The translations under genes and the position numbers were made by a program. The notes below the pieces were generated by a model that saw only the letters and a program-made list of their open reading frames with translations, was not told where the DNA came from and searched no databases. From Escarpia spicata (lineage: Eukaryota; Annelida; Polychaeta; Sabellida; Siboglinidae), in assembly GCA_963995525.1 (NCBI GenBank), contig OZ023208.1:24939308-25003307 (forward strand): a stretch of 64,000 nt of DNA, given 5' to 3'. This document shows positions 41,696-53,266 of this stretch, one piece after another. Within the stretch, counting starts at the first letter, position 1, and the number at the start of each line of letters is the position of its first letter.

Positions 41696-42404
41696 ATCCA
41701 CTCATTCACTTATTGATGAGGCAATAGGCTGATAGGGGCCTATGTGCACGCACGAACAACTTAAACACATGCAAGGACGCATGTACACACGTGTACGCGC
41801 GCACGCATACACAACACGCACATCCATGTGTACACCTCTTATCAGCAGCGGTATATTACATCTGGGGCGATTTGCCCTTTATAATAATATTATGTTAAAT
41901 CCATGGTCAATATTTATAATGCCTACCAGCGTTAATTGTTATAACGTCGCGTTTTAGCACAGCAGGTTATGGTAAAATATATTAGGTGGTGTAAATAGCT
42001 TACCAAATTGGACTTTCCAGTATTTTCATTACTTCGCGACAAACCGTACGAGGCATCCAAATCACTCAACGACCAACGTCACGTCTCATACATAGTCAAG
42101 TACAGTAATTGAATTAATATGTTCAATATAACCATGCATACAAAGTAAGCTAGCTTCGTTCATTAATAAACATGAATCACTTCGACGACACGTCTCTTTC
42201 ATCTGGGACGTCAGCGACGACCCAGAAAGTGAATCACAGAAAATTAGGTCATTGCGTTACATTTCGCGGAGCAAACTTTAAACCGACGCAAACCAAATGT
42301 TGCTTATACATATAAATACAATTAAAATAATTTTGAAAAGGTGTTTATTATGGTTGTATTCTGCTTAATATTTTCACAGTTTAAATTAAACAGACCACAC
42401 ACGC

Positions 42405-42501
42405 ACGCACACACACACACACACACATGCACACACATACTTACAATATATACATATAATATATATATATATATATTAATGTATATATATATATGTATGC
42501 A

Positions 42502-42586
<85 letters not shown>

Positions 42587-42685
42587 ATATTAATATAAAT
42601 ATATGTATACATATTATATGTATATATTATATGTATGTGTGTGCGTGTGTGTGTGGTGTGTTAGTTTAAACTCTGAAAACCTCTA

Positions 42686-42746
<61 letters not shown>

Positions 42747-42840
42747 TTATATATATATATATATATACATACATATAGAGAGGTTTTCAGAGGTTAAACT
42801 AACACACCACACACACATATTTATATATATATATATATAT
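42405..42840. repeat. CA and (TA)n tracts with palindromic arms
   Basis: The segment at 42,649-42,690 (GGTGTGTTAGTTTAAACTCT, GAAAACCTCTATATA) recurs inverted at 42,770-42,815 around a TA tract of about 80 bp, making a long potential cruciform in STEAP B intron 1. Confidence 0.85.
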
Positions 42841-43175
42841 GTCTGACTAAACAGTAGCCATAGTGGACTACACGACTCAGGCACGTACACGGTGATACGT
42901 TGCATGTATGCGTTAGCAATAGTTGTGTTCCGTTTATTTGTGTCCGCCTTTTATAAAGAATAACGATATACCATTTGATTTAAGAAGTGTATTAGCGTAA
43001 TAATAAATATTATCACATGTACGGCTAATGTTAAACGAACTGTATGTAGTTTTTGCCAACACGGAACATTTAAGAAAAATAGCGGTAACGGAGATCGGGC
43101 ATTGCTGAAACGAGCACATTTAGTCTAGCTCCATCAATCAGTATTCTTGTTAACTAAAACAAAGTACCAGCTTAC

Positions 43176-43211
43176 CACGCCGAATTGGCCCAGTTCTGTT
43201 TCTTCGTTCAT
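43176..43211 (-). CDS. STEAP B exon 1 (start codon)
   Basis: MNEETELGQFGV with a GTAAGC donor, one residue different from copy A exon 1. Confidence 0.78.
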
Positions 43212-43320
43212 ATTGTCTACACCAAGTATGCCCTAAAAAGGCGAACTAACACCCTTATTATCAGGGTTCGTTTACACCCACATGTGAGACAGTAATCCGC
43301 CTTGCCCTTTCTAAGTATAA

Positions 43321-43480
43321 TGCTGCGTTCCAATCACCTCGTGTATGTCGTGAATACTACTTCGTAGCGCCTACGTGACGCAGTTGCATGAATTTACAAG
43401 TGGTAAACTCGAGGAGCCCGTGATCTTTCCAGTTCGCCAAGTCGTATTCACGACTTACAGGAAGTGATTGGAACGCAGCA
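43321..43480. mobile_element. 160-bp MITE, absent from copy A
   Basis: TGCTGCGTTCCAATCAC ends are perfectly inverted, and the similarity continues inward (GTCGTGAATAC). Copy A has continuous sequence at the matching position near 29,420 (TTTCTAAGTGTAAATTCCGG), an empty site. Confidence 0.85.
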
Positions 43481-43519
43481 TACATACCGGGTCAATATAT
43501 ATTTATAAGTCCCAGTAGT

Positions 43520-44183
43520 GTTGGTAGAATCAGGCGCTTTGTCCAACGAGTCACGTGACACCTTTCGAGTTCCCTATTTTGATGTTATATAATTCTGTGT
43601 GACTGTTGATGTGACTAAGAATATCACCATATACTCTATTGTGAAACGTTTAAAATGTGTTCATTTGTATTTAGTAAACATTACATAACGTTACTCAATT
43701 TTTGTTAAGGGGATACAACCCAGGTGAAAGTGTCTTTTTGAGAAAAAATACTAAAATGTTTGTTATGCCAGATTATGATAGCTTATTATGTTTACTATGA
43801 ATATACATTATTTTACAACTATTACATACCTTTAAACCACTCTTGTCCACAGAATAAAGGTGTCAATATAAAGTAATTGTATCCATAATGCCATATTTTA
43901 TGGCCATTAAAAAAAAAACATTTAAATTCTGCATTTGGAAGAAATATATCCCTGGGAATAATTATGTGATCCAAATATAGTTATCAATGAGCTCACCAGA
44001 TACACCATGTTTGTATTCTAAAAATACTGGCATCATTCAATAATCATATATTTTAGAAATATTTTTAATGACATACCATGTGCACACATCTTCACTAACT
44101 TGTTATTTGCACACTAATAGCAAAAACAGGTAGCAGCTGTTGTGAACATATCTTGATCAAAACTATAAATATTTGTATTTCAG
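43520..44183. other. Non-repeat AT-rich spacer
   Basis: Homology with copy A ends at about 43,520. I see no gene or clear element here. Confidence 0.4.
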
Positions 44184-44345
44184 CTCGATCACCACCATGA
44201 TGTGGCACATGGGGAAAGGCATCAACCGCAAGTTTACTGCTGCCCGAGGCAAGGGATACGAGGACCTTCTTCTTTGGATACAGAATGTATCAAACCATCT
44301 GTGGTGGTGTTTTGCAACATGCAACGGTGACGCACAGTTGCTGAA
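44184..44345 (+). pseudogene. Exon-like fragment of an unrecognised, probably mobile-element-related protein
   Basis: Between a ttcag and GTAAGT, reading TTMMWHMGKGINRKFTAARG then WIQNVSNHLWWCFATCNGD. The NHLWWC..TC.G/D pattern is one I associate with multicopy uncharacterised invertebrate proteins. Only one exon can be found. A second open stretch at 45,301-45,507 (ending VSRFVKEQ) may be a later part, unproven. Confidence 0.45.
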
Positions 44346-45860
44346 GTAAGTACCAAACTTGATATGTATTCACTTTATACCCGAGGCATGTCCTAAGCAA
44401 CAAATAACCCTTAGATTTTCAATCAGTAGAAAATGCGTAGGGCCCACGACCCAAGTAGTGATTATTGCTGAATATCAGTCACCGACTCAAGTCCTAAATA
44501 CACCAAATCAGCTCCAATGCATAACTAACATGTATTACAATCAGTTTTCGAAATTACTGCATTTCATAGGCATCCAAATCGTTTTTTTCAGTATGGCCAC
44601 TCAAAAGTATCAACCAGCATGACTACTACCTTATCAGTAAATGTGTTTATTCAAACTTATATAAACTTTATATATGGGACCAAAACTGTTACGTAGTCAT
44701 AGTTCCTGATGACCAACGTTTAGTTGTAATTCAGTAGTTCAGTTGCTCAGATGTGAGGGGGCGAATACTCCACAGATGGATAGTGCCCATTCTGTATCAC
44801 CCTACCTACTCCTTGTAATCAGTTGCTGTGTACATTTATGAGTACAGTTACTTGAGTGTAATAAATTACATCTCCATGTAATAATTACATTCCAGAATGC
44901 AATTGTCTGTAATGAAATAAATAAGAGCACTTGTGTCGTTATCACCAATTTTATTAAAGAAATATAAAATCAAAACATGATATCAAAATACAGTCACTGT
45001 ATATACAGTAGATACAAAAATGAAGAAAAAACAAGTGATAATAAATTATGTGAAGGAATGTGATGATGGAATGCCTTATTTGTAAGGATCAGTATCATGT
45101 TACTAATATACCAGTATGATTACCATGATTGGCCATTGTATTGTTACTAAAAACAACCAACACTTTACACAGGAAAAGATTATAGTTCACTGGATGCTAC
45201 AGCCATAAGGTAAATAACAGCAGCTTTCTAATAATATGTAGACTGGTGTGTTACACCAGTTGTTTGATGTGTCGTGTGATCCAAAAGACGCAAGCAATGG
45301 GTGCTGCGTAACAGACCGCAGCAGGTGAACCCACGTACCCACCCACCAATGCTCATGGATTGGGTGACAGAAGTGTTTATAAGAAATATCACACTGCCAC
45401 CGATCACAGTCCCAGCGGGGGTTACAGTCACTGGGGCAGATGTGCCAAAACCAGAGAAGGAGTACCTGATGGCAGCAAGAGTCAGTCGATTTGTAAAGGA
45501 ACAGTAAATACTGCCACCACCCACCTACAGCTTCACAGGTCACATGTACATTGTCTAGTTTAGTTTTCAAGCCCAGAGTGGTATCCCTCGTGTAGTTCCC
45601 CATCGTGGGCAGGGAACCATGATCTTATTTCGTGGCTGGTGCATGCTGGTAAAACTCTCCGTACCCTTCGGCCCAGCTTGCCGTGGATCCACCAGATAAA
45701 CTGTATGTACGCAGAGAGACCTGAAATAAATTAGGCTCAAATAAACATCTGACATTTAAAAAAAATTTCGTCTGAAAATTTGGTTCTAGAATGACACTGT
45801 TCCTTTATATAAATTGTTTACCATTAAACATCTGGAATGAGGCAAAATTTATAATTTTGC

Positions 45861-45963
45861 ACTACAGAACAAATTATGATGGTTCCACAAGCATTTTTTC
45901 TACAAGTTATGATAACTTATTATTATTATATATACGTGGAACCATTATAATTTGTTCTGTAGT
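45861..45963. mobile_element. 103-bp snap-back palindrome (MITE)
   Basis: ACTACAGAACAAATTATGAT plus GGTTCCAC (45,861-45,888) is repeated inverted at 45,936-45,963 with one mismatch. The loop contains a smaller AAGTTATGATAACTT palindrome. Confidence 0.8.
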
Positions 45964-46268
45964 GAGAGAGTATAACTTTATTCATACAGTAGAATACAAT
46001 AAAGTGTGAAACGATAACCCAAGTACATGTGTGAATACAGTAAATAACTATGTATAATAGACTATATTAGCAGGCTAGGGTAAATAATGACTAACAGTTA
46101 AAGCAAGTCATACTGAAAATGAACACATTTATGTATAGGATTACTTGCTGTTGAAGGGAATTTAATTTTGTTCATGTTAGGATGATGGTCATCATATTTC
46201 AATTAGTCTTGGGTCAAACCACTGTGCTTCGTCTTTACATTTAGAAAGGGTGAATGGCGTTAGCAGGG

Positions 46269-46580
46269 CTAGTTTAGGCAAGGATACGATAGAATTAGTT
46301 GTTTTGTTGGTGGTTTTAATCCAATAAATTTTAAGGAGGTTGTCAGTCTAGATTTGCTGGGTTCAGATACATAGCCTCTGCAACCTATTTCAATGCATAT
46401 TAATTCTGATTTTATTCCGTTATTGTTTATATTATGGATTAGTGTGGCATATTTGTTAGTTTTGAATAGATTATCTTTCTCGATGTTAGTTTCAAATGGT
46501 ACAGTCAGTTCAATGATGTGAATTTGCTTTGTATGTGGATGGTAAATGACGAGGTCTGTGCGACCAAAGGTGACTAACAC
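46269..46580 (-). pseudogene. Retroelement C-terminal (PD-(D/E)XK-like) fragment
   Basis: Reads RTDLVIYHPHTKQIHIIELT, then NIEKDNLFKTNKYATLI and EIGCRGYVS. RxDLxI..x..IELTVP..N...K..KY and a GCRGY motif are found at the C-terminus of certain non-LTR polyproteins. No RT domain is adjacent, so it is a fragment. Confidence 0.6.
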
Positions 46581-47287
46581 CTCGGGAGGTATGGTAAGTC
46601 CACTACATTATTTCCCTTGAAGATTGCTAATAATTTGGGCATCGGGCATAAGATTGCTGACAAAATGATCTATCTATATATATATATAACATCATAGTAG
46701 CATTAGCAATACAAATATATATATATATATATATGGTCGATTCCCACGAAACGTTGACAAATGGTGTTCCTAGGGGAGCAAAAATAAACCTATGTGTATA
46801 AAGTTGTGTTTTCTGTAGTACGAAAATAACATGTTGAGGTAATCGGAGAATAAGATTGGGCAAGTTAAATCCTGAAATTGAGCATTTGACAGCTGATATA
46901 AATAGCAAGTGTTTAAGTTCTGAAACCATACGTCTGCACACAAGCCCCTCTACTTGGAAACTGCTACAACTATTTCATCTCACATTTACCTGTGAAATTT
47001 AATTTTCAATGTGTCTATAACACATTTGTGTTTTAAATTCAGTAAGAAATATGTTTCGGACTTCGTTTTTCATTTTAAGGGGGAGCTTTGAGGTATTTTG
47101 CGCTCTCTCAGACTTTATGTTTTATAAAGGTGACTTTCTATTACATATTACCACTACAAAGGGAATGCAGGTTTTATCTTTAAAATACATTCATGGCAAG
47201 GTATATATATTGAGCTTTTCAACAGGGTATACCTTATTGACACTGATTTATAACTATCAATTTGTAGACACTTTAGAATTTGCAGGT

Positions 47288-47670
47288 GTACGGTTTCACA
47301 TAATATACTTTTCAGTACAATGGAGTAAGTTACTGGCGAGACCATTGGACAACTCTAACTTGTTTTAAGAACGTTTTGGTATATATCCGACAGTCTAAAT
47401 AGTTTATGTTAGTGATATGTAGGTGATTCTGTCCTATTTTTATTATTCTAATTAAGAAAACGCCGGAGACGTACGGTTTCATGTACCTCCTCTTATACTG
47501 TGTATTGTGTATTAACTATCAAAAGGTCGTGATGTAAGTATTTAAATTGGTTGTACAAACGTTACAGATACCAAGCGCTGATGTTACTTCATATAATTTG
47601 CAAAAATATTGAGGTGTGGGCTGAGAAACTGTCGGAGACATACGGTTTCATCCTTATGTACGGTTTCAGT
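47288..47670. repeat. Left cluster of ACGTACGGTTTCA words
   Basis: TACGGTTTCA occurs near 47,288, 47,472, 47,644 and 47,658, with an inverted relative (TGAAACCATACGTCTG) at 46,921. Two copies share a longer CGGAGACrTACGGTTTCAT context. Confidence 0.7.
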
Positions 47671-47945
47671 AGAATAGAGTATTTTTTCTTATTTGATCAC
47701 TTTTTACTTACACTTTGTCCACGACATACCCGAGTGTAAAGCCATTCCTGTGAGTGTTCCATATATGTGTGTTTCAATCATTCTTATCATTTTATTAATA
47801 TACTGAACAACAGAACATGAATACAATGTTTTCATAACGTTATTTATTTAATGTCTAAGCGACCACTTTTGTAATTTGTCGAAAGGTAATTTTAAGAACA
47901 ATTAATGAAACTTGAACTGAATGTTTCAAAAGCACCACCGCTCTC

Positions 47946-48180
47946 TCATCCTTCTCTTGAACCACCTCTCTGTCGTCCCTCTCCTCCACCACCTGTCTCT
48001 CTACCCTTTCCACCACCACTTGTTTCTCCCCTCTCCTCCACTATCTGTCTCTCGACCCTTTCCACTACCACATGTCTGTCACCCCTCTTCTCCACCACCT
48101 GCCTCTCTACCCTTTCCACCACCACATGCCTGTCACCCCTCTCCTCCACCACCTGCATATCTACCCTTTCCACCACCACC
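47946..48180. repeat. 54-bp tandem repeat, about 4 copies
   Basis: CTCCTCCACCACCTG...CTACCCTTTCCACCACCAC units. On the - strand they read VVERVERQVVEERGDRH-like 18-residue repeats, in the same frame as the upstream transposase fragment but separated from it by a TAG at 48,180-48,182. Confidence 0.8.
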
Positions 48181-48983
48181 TATATGACATCCATCTCCTC
48201 CTCCCCCTCCCCGGTGCCAGTTGCGTGCTCTCCCAACCAGAACATGTTTGATGGAACATTCCGCCCTTCGTGTAGCAGCAATCCATGAAGCAGGAAGTAC
48301 TGCAGATTTTCACGACTGGGCCCAAGACCACAACAGCACGGGCAGACATTATGCCACGGACTTCTGGAACATATTTCGATCTCATCCTTGCAGTCCTGGA
48401 TGACTTCGAGGGTTATCTCCAGGAGGGTCATGGTCGTGTCACTAGCACGAATTTGCGTGGCAGAACTCTTAGCTCGTGATGATTACTCATCCAGCCTTCA
48501 CCAGGTTGTCAGTCTTCCTGTTCATGCCACCACCTATTCCGTCACAGGGGCCTTTCCTGTGGCCAGCCTCCAGCCAGATGCACGAAGCTCTAAGACCGAA
48601 CAGTGATGGAAATTTACTAGGGCACATATTGTGCGGTTCCGGTACGGCGAAGTTGGTGAGTCTGTGATGAAGTGCAGTCGACGGTTCCAGAAGGATTTCA
48701 TTGACTTCCTTCAACAGTGTGAGCAGTGACACTTATAATCTACACGTAGCTCTTGGTACAAAGCTCGCCGTCCTGCTTGAAGTGTTCCACCATTGGGTGA
48801 ATGGCCACCTGGGGACTTAACATAGTACACTGCCGTTATTTCGTCCTGGTATCTGCACACCCAATTTTCAGCATAGTCCATCTGGACCGTTGCCTCCGTC
48901 TTTTCCGCCATGGACTGCTTCAAAATGCGGATCTGGTGATATTGGTTGGTCACCTTGTGACAGTGCTCACGGAACTCGGCCAT
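48180..48983 (-). pseudogene. Decayed transposase-like gene (MDYAEN / GHxKGPCDG family)
   Basis: Three - strand pieces: 48,983-48,711 (HCHKVTNQYHQIRILKQSM, then VQMDYAENWVCRYQDE), 48,732-48,487 (WLEAGHRKGPCDGIGG) and 48,431-48,180 (PCCCGLGP..). I associate QMDFAEN plus EAGHGKGPCDG with abundant uncharacterised, transposon-like invertebrate proteins. A DDE-type role, with the Asp of MDYAEN as a catalytic residue, is inference. At least two frame breaks. Confidence 0.62.
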
Positions 48984-49192
48984 GCCGGATATGAGTTGGT
49001 CTGTAAAGTCTCTTGTACTTTGTACAACTTAGGTCAGTTTTACCTTCTTGAAGACTCTGCCCTTGTGTTCAACCTATTGGGCTTGCCATGTTCGGTACCA
49101 AACTTATGTTTTCGCTTGGCGCCATCTGATTCCCGAAAATAACGATACATGGGGTGACTGGGCCAATGAACCAACTGTCAGTTAGAGCCGAC

Positions 49193-49565
49193 GTACGGTT
49201 TCGGGAGACGTACGGTTGCAAAGACCAGTAAAAGCAAAATGAATCGAAGGGAAATGTATCTACAAATTACAATTTTGTCATATAGTTACCTTGTTATGTG
49301 TTATGTATGACCAATTAATATTTCTTACTAATCTACAAATCTCTACTTACAATGCGTATTCAAACGTGCGACGTATGGTTTCATGAAAAACTTCCCCAAA
49401 TCGGTTTCGTCGCTCAACACAATTTATTAGCCAACACTTGTGGTTCAAAACAGCACAGGACCTATGTATCCAGCTGTGGCATCAAGTTGAGTGTGAAATC
49501 TGTGTTATTTAATGAACTGTTGTACTGCATTTTCCTATGTGAATGACTGCAGACGGACGGTTTCA
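49193..49565. repeat. Right cluster of ACGTACGGTTTCA words
   Basis: Near 49,193 (CGTACGGTTTCGG), 49,208 (CGTACGGTTGC), 49,372 (CGTATGGTTTCATG) and 49,555 (CGGACGGTTTCAG), in the same orientation as the left cluster. Confidence 0.65.
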
Positions 49566-49906
49566 GAAAAGCTCCCCAACATGAAAATAATCAGAAAAAA
49601 TCAGGGTTTTGACCTGAAGTTTTAATTTGTTGATTAATAATGCCTGAGACATCGACCTTCATAGCCAAACATTAACTGTATACCTTGCGTATGTTGTTCA
49701 AATAATACAATGCGTTTTAAAGTACTGATGGCATATATTTCACAAAAATAGAGCAGAAATTATCAATTTTTGTGGGGACAGTACTCAGAGATTCCATGGT
49801 ACATATACAAAAGTAGGGTTCCCCAGAAAGCCCCAACGAAGACGCATGCGTATAGCATCATTCCAGCCTTCCAACTAGTATATTAAATGAGTTATAACCA
49901 TGGAAC

Positions 49907-49946
<40 letters not shown>

Positions 49947-49969
49947 ATTGCTAATGCTACTATGATGTT

Positions 49970-51187
49970 GTATTGCGTTCATTATTAATACATTTCAATA
50001 CATATTTAACAACACATTTCACTGGTCTCGTAACAACGCATGCACATATATATACGTACTTGTTTGTTGGACGGTCTAATTCCCAGTCATCTAACTGTAT
50101 ATGGTTCATGGCAACTAATACTTTCCGCAGCACCACCTGCTCCAAACAAATAATTCTAAATCTGCTGCTCTTTGTAATGCACAGCTGTCCACCTGTAACA
50201 AAGAATTAGGCATTTAAATAAAAGTTCTACACGAATGATAGGCAAACGTGGATTATTATTCTGAACAAATTTCACAAAGAATGCATTACAATCCTCTAAC
50301 TGTATTCATCCCAGTATTATACCTGGGTCCATTGAAATATCAAGATATCAAGCAGATTAAGGAAGGCCATTTTGAAATGTGTCAATATTTGCACAAAATG
50401 GTGGTCATTTTCTTTGTTACTGTCAAAACAAATGGGGGCTCTGGCTGAAAAAGTTCAGTATATATGTTATTCATAAGACCCATTGTAAACTTTGGGCAGA
50501 AAAATTGTAGTATGCATAATGTTAAAAATAATCCTATCTACCTGCCATATATTTAAAAGAATTAAAAAGTACTACTGCCACATACTGCTCATATACACGC
50601 ATAGCCATTACTGCGAATGTGAAAAGTGTCGACGGGGATAGAATAAAAGGGGAGTTAATTCCTGTTTATTTTCTATCATAGCTCTGCCTCTGCCCTGTGC
50701 AATCTTGATTTATATGATTCATGGAACCATTCAACTACGTTTCTTTTAAAAAATGAGGGTACAGTCTTGTGTGGTATTCGCATAAAACGTGAAAATAAAC
50801 ACGTCAAACACTGAATCCAGTGGCACTGAGAGTGAGATCTAACTAAGTCTAAAGTCAACTAACTGTAACTGTAAGACAAGTGACCTCCCGGCCCGCTCGC
50901 GTCCCGTCCCGAGCGATCATCTCTCGCTGTTCATACGCAGCCCGGAACTTAGGCTCATCGATTATTTAAACAATAAACTAGACAAATTAACGATTACCTT
51001 CACCAATAGGTTCGGTGTGCTGTCGAGTCGCAACCGCCTCCTGGCACCAGACGTATTCTTGTTCCTGAACAATCAGATCGCTACGGCACTTTCCACGGAG
51101 ACACCATGTCACCAGTCAATTTCATCTCGGCATGCAATGCGCGTCGACATTTCCACTGCCCGTGTGTCTTCTTACACTTACACTTAC
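49970..51187. other. Spacer right of the transposon
   Basis: No gene confirmed. A + frame at about 50,990-51,165 (FTNRFGVLSSRNRLLAPDVF) is open but unrecognised and short. Confidence 0.4.
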
Positions 51188-51585
51188 ACTTACAGGTTAA
51201 TGGGCTGATTTAGGCCATTGGCCTTTGTTGGTGCCCATATCCCATGCTGTTCCAGTGCTCGTCGAGTCTGGCCTTAAACTGTGTGACGGTCTTGGCATCT
51301 ACCACATGTTGTGGAAGCCTGTTCCTCTGATCGTCGACTCTAACTGAGAAGTATTTCTGTCTGGCCAGCAGTCTTGTTCTTTGCTTGAAAAGCTTTCTCG
51401 TGTGTCCTCGTGTTGCTGTGCTGTCCCTCTCCTGGGAGAAGTGGCGAGCTTCAACTTTGTCGATTCCGTTAAGTATTTTATACGTTTCAATAAGGTCGCC
51501 TCTCTGACGCCGGTAATACAACAACTGTAGTTTCAGTTGTTGTAGTCTTTGTTCATACGTGAGCTTTCTTCCTTGTCGTGCTCAC
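51188..51585 (-). mobile_element. Non-LTR RT C-terminal fragment
   Basis: Reads LLYYRRQRGDLIETYKILNG, then RGHTRKLFKQRTRLLARQKY and LPQHVVDAKTVTQFKARLD, the RRxRGDLIxTYK..LNG...FxxRLD tail of CR1-like reverse transcriptases. 5'-truncated. Confidence 0.8.
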
Positions 51586-52388
51586 CGGCACGCGCCTCTG
51601 GCCTATCTTCCAACACAAGCCTTTGTCTTTGTTTGTGGTTCAAACCGGTAACCAGCTGTTTCTCCATACATTACGTTTTCGTCGTCAGAAGAAAAATCGG
51701 AAAACCCGTAGTCTCGATTATCCAGGCGCCGTGAAGTGGCAGCATTGTCCCGTCACTGTGGCCTGTATTATTAAGCTCCTGCCAATGTTACCGGTAGGGG
51801 GCTTTACCCCAGATTCGGGTAGAGACGACGATTGGCTCTCAGGTCAACTATGAAATAACAAATTAAATAAGGATACATTTTTTGTATCAGATAATACTAT
51901 ACTATAACAACTATTCAACATTAAACTTATACTGAAACATGTCACACACAAAATAAACCTTTTTTGTAGTTTAGTGCCTTTTAATCACATGCATATCCTC
52001 TAGGTAGCAGCTCTCGTGGCTATCGAAGATTCCGTATTGACGTTCTTTGCTTATGTTCGAGCAGAAACAAAAGACTAAGTGTGAATAAGCATGATATAAA
52101 AACCAAACAAGGACAAATTTAACTAAACAAAATGCAATCGATGTCTCGCGCAACGTCGGACTGCTAACTAATATATGTAATCGCCAAAGTACAAACAAAA
52201 CGTTCTGATCTTGGTGGCTATGTCGGTAGCGTGTCGAGCACGCGCGTACGAATACTTGTACGGACACACACACACACACACACCCGCGCGCGCGCATGCA
52301 TGCACGCACGCACGCACACACATGCATATAACCAGGGTACACACAACAATGCTACTGTAAACAGAGCGGACTATGACTGAAAGCTTAC

Positions 52389-52424
52389 CGCGTCGAGTTG
52401 GCCGAGTTCAGTTTCTTCCCCTAT
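52389..52424 (-). pseudogene. STEAP first-exon relic with ATG changed to ATA
   Basis: Same sequence as the 31,649-31,684 exon (xGEETELGQLDA, GTAAGC donor), but the start codon reads ATA. The flanking CGAGCTAGCCTC-side sequence is shared for over 100 bp. Confidence 0.75.
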
Positions 52425-52558
52425 CTCTGACGTAGCAAGTTCCCCCGACAACCTGCAGTGCTTTGACTGTACACGGCCACTGGAGGGAGACTGGTCGGAT
52501 ATGGGGGAACGAGCTAGGCTCGAAACATCGAAACGCAAGACGCAAACACACACAAACA

Positions 52559-52674
<116 letters not shown>

Positions 52675-53237
52675 CGCCAGCCACGCCTCCGCTGTGGCGT
52701 GTGGCGCCTTTTGATTTTTTTAATCTAAAGTAGTCTACTTACTTGACCCAAGACCTACTTAACTGTTCCTGTTCATGCAGTCTATGGTCTGCATCGCTTA
52801 TTCATGTCATATATGAAATGTAAACTATGCTTCGTGTCAAATCAACATAATACATAAACATAAACATCTTCAATAATTAACTAACTAATTATTTAATAGT
52901 GCCTTATACGAGCACCGTAACACTGAACACTGGGTGCATCTTAACATGGACAAATTACATTAAAGCAGAATTTAGCATATGTTTTCTAGAAATAGACGCT
53001 TGGTCCTTTGTTTGAACATATGAAGATATGTACAATATTGTGAATAGTTATTTGTAATAAATGTATTCCAGATTTTAGGTCTAATATAAGCCAAAGGCAA
53101 TTATCTGCAGTTAGTCTTGCAGTATAGTATTTTTTATGTTACTTCCTGCCTTGTATTATATTTATGTGTGGATAGTTGCAGGACAAATACATCATGAAAT
53201 ATATCTGGCAACATACCCATACTATGCTAATACATTT

Positions 53238-53266
53238 GGTTGGGGTAGCGACTTCCGCATATGACA
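53238..53266 (-). pseudogene. Stub of copy-D-like STEAP exon 3
   Basis: The first 29 bp of D exon 3 with its acceptor side (CCAACAG|TGTCATATGCGGAAGTC). Homology to 35,304-36,060 continues to the right, while the left is unrelated, so a deletion or breakpoint removed the rest. Confidence 0.75.

Larger units (their letters stand above)
38172..43211 (-). pseudogene. STEAP-family copy B, premature stop in exon 4
   Basis: Exons 43211-43176 (MNEETELGQFGV), 41249-41146, 40511-40295, 39710-39028 and 38550-38172 match copy A in length (36, 104, 217, 683, 379 nt). In exon 4 the codon for Ser in SIARSF is TAA (39,665-39,663 on the - strand; TCA in A), ending the protein at about residue 134, inside the NADPH domain. 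Everything after it stays open and conserved, including both histidines. The exon 3 donor context is C|GTTTGT instead of G|GTTTGT. Either a young pseudogene or an allele/assembly error at one base. Confidence 0.85.
46688..49969 (-). mobile_element. 3.3 kb DNA transposon-like element with inverted ends
   Basis: AACATCATAGTAGCATTAGC plus AATACAAAT and a TA run begins at 46,688. The exact inverse (TA run, ATTTGTATTGCTAATGCTAC, TATGATGTT) ends at 49,969. Inside is a decayed - strand transposase-like coding region (about 49.0-47.95 kb). Copies of a TACGGTTTCA word lie on both sides of it. No clear target duplication is visible because the flanks are TA-rich. Confidence 0.72.

Noticed and set aside
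47905..48288. 127-codon Pro/Ser/Thr-rich + frame
   Set aside because: Generated by the CCACCACCTG 54-bp repeat; the opposite strand continues the transposase-like frame and explains the sequence better.
50990..51208. Possible coding exon on the + strand (FTNRFGVLSSRNRLL)
   Set aside because: Short, no partner exon or known motif; left unannotated apart from the spacer note.
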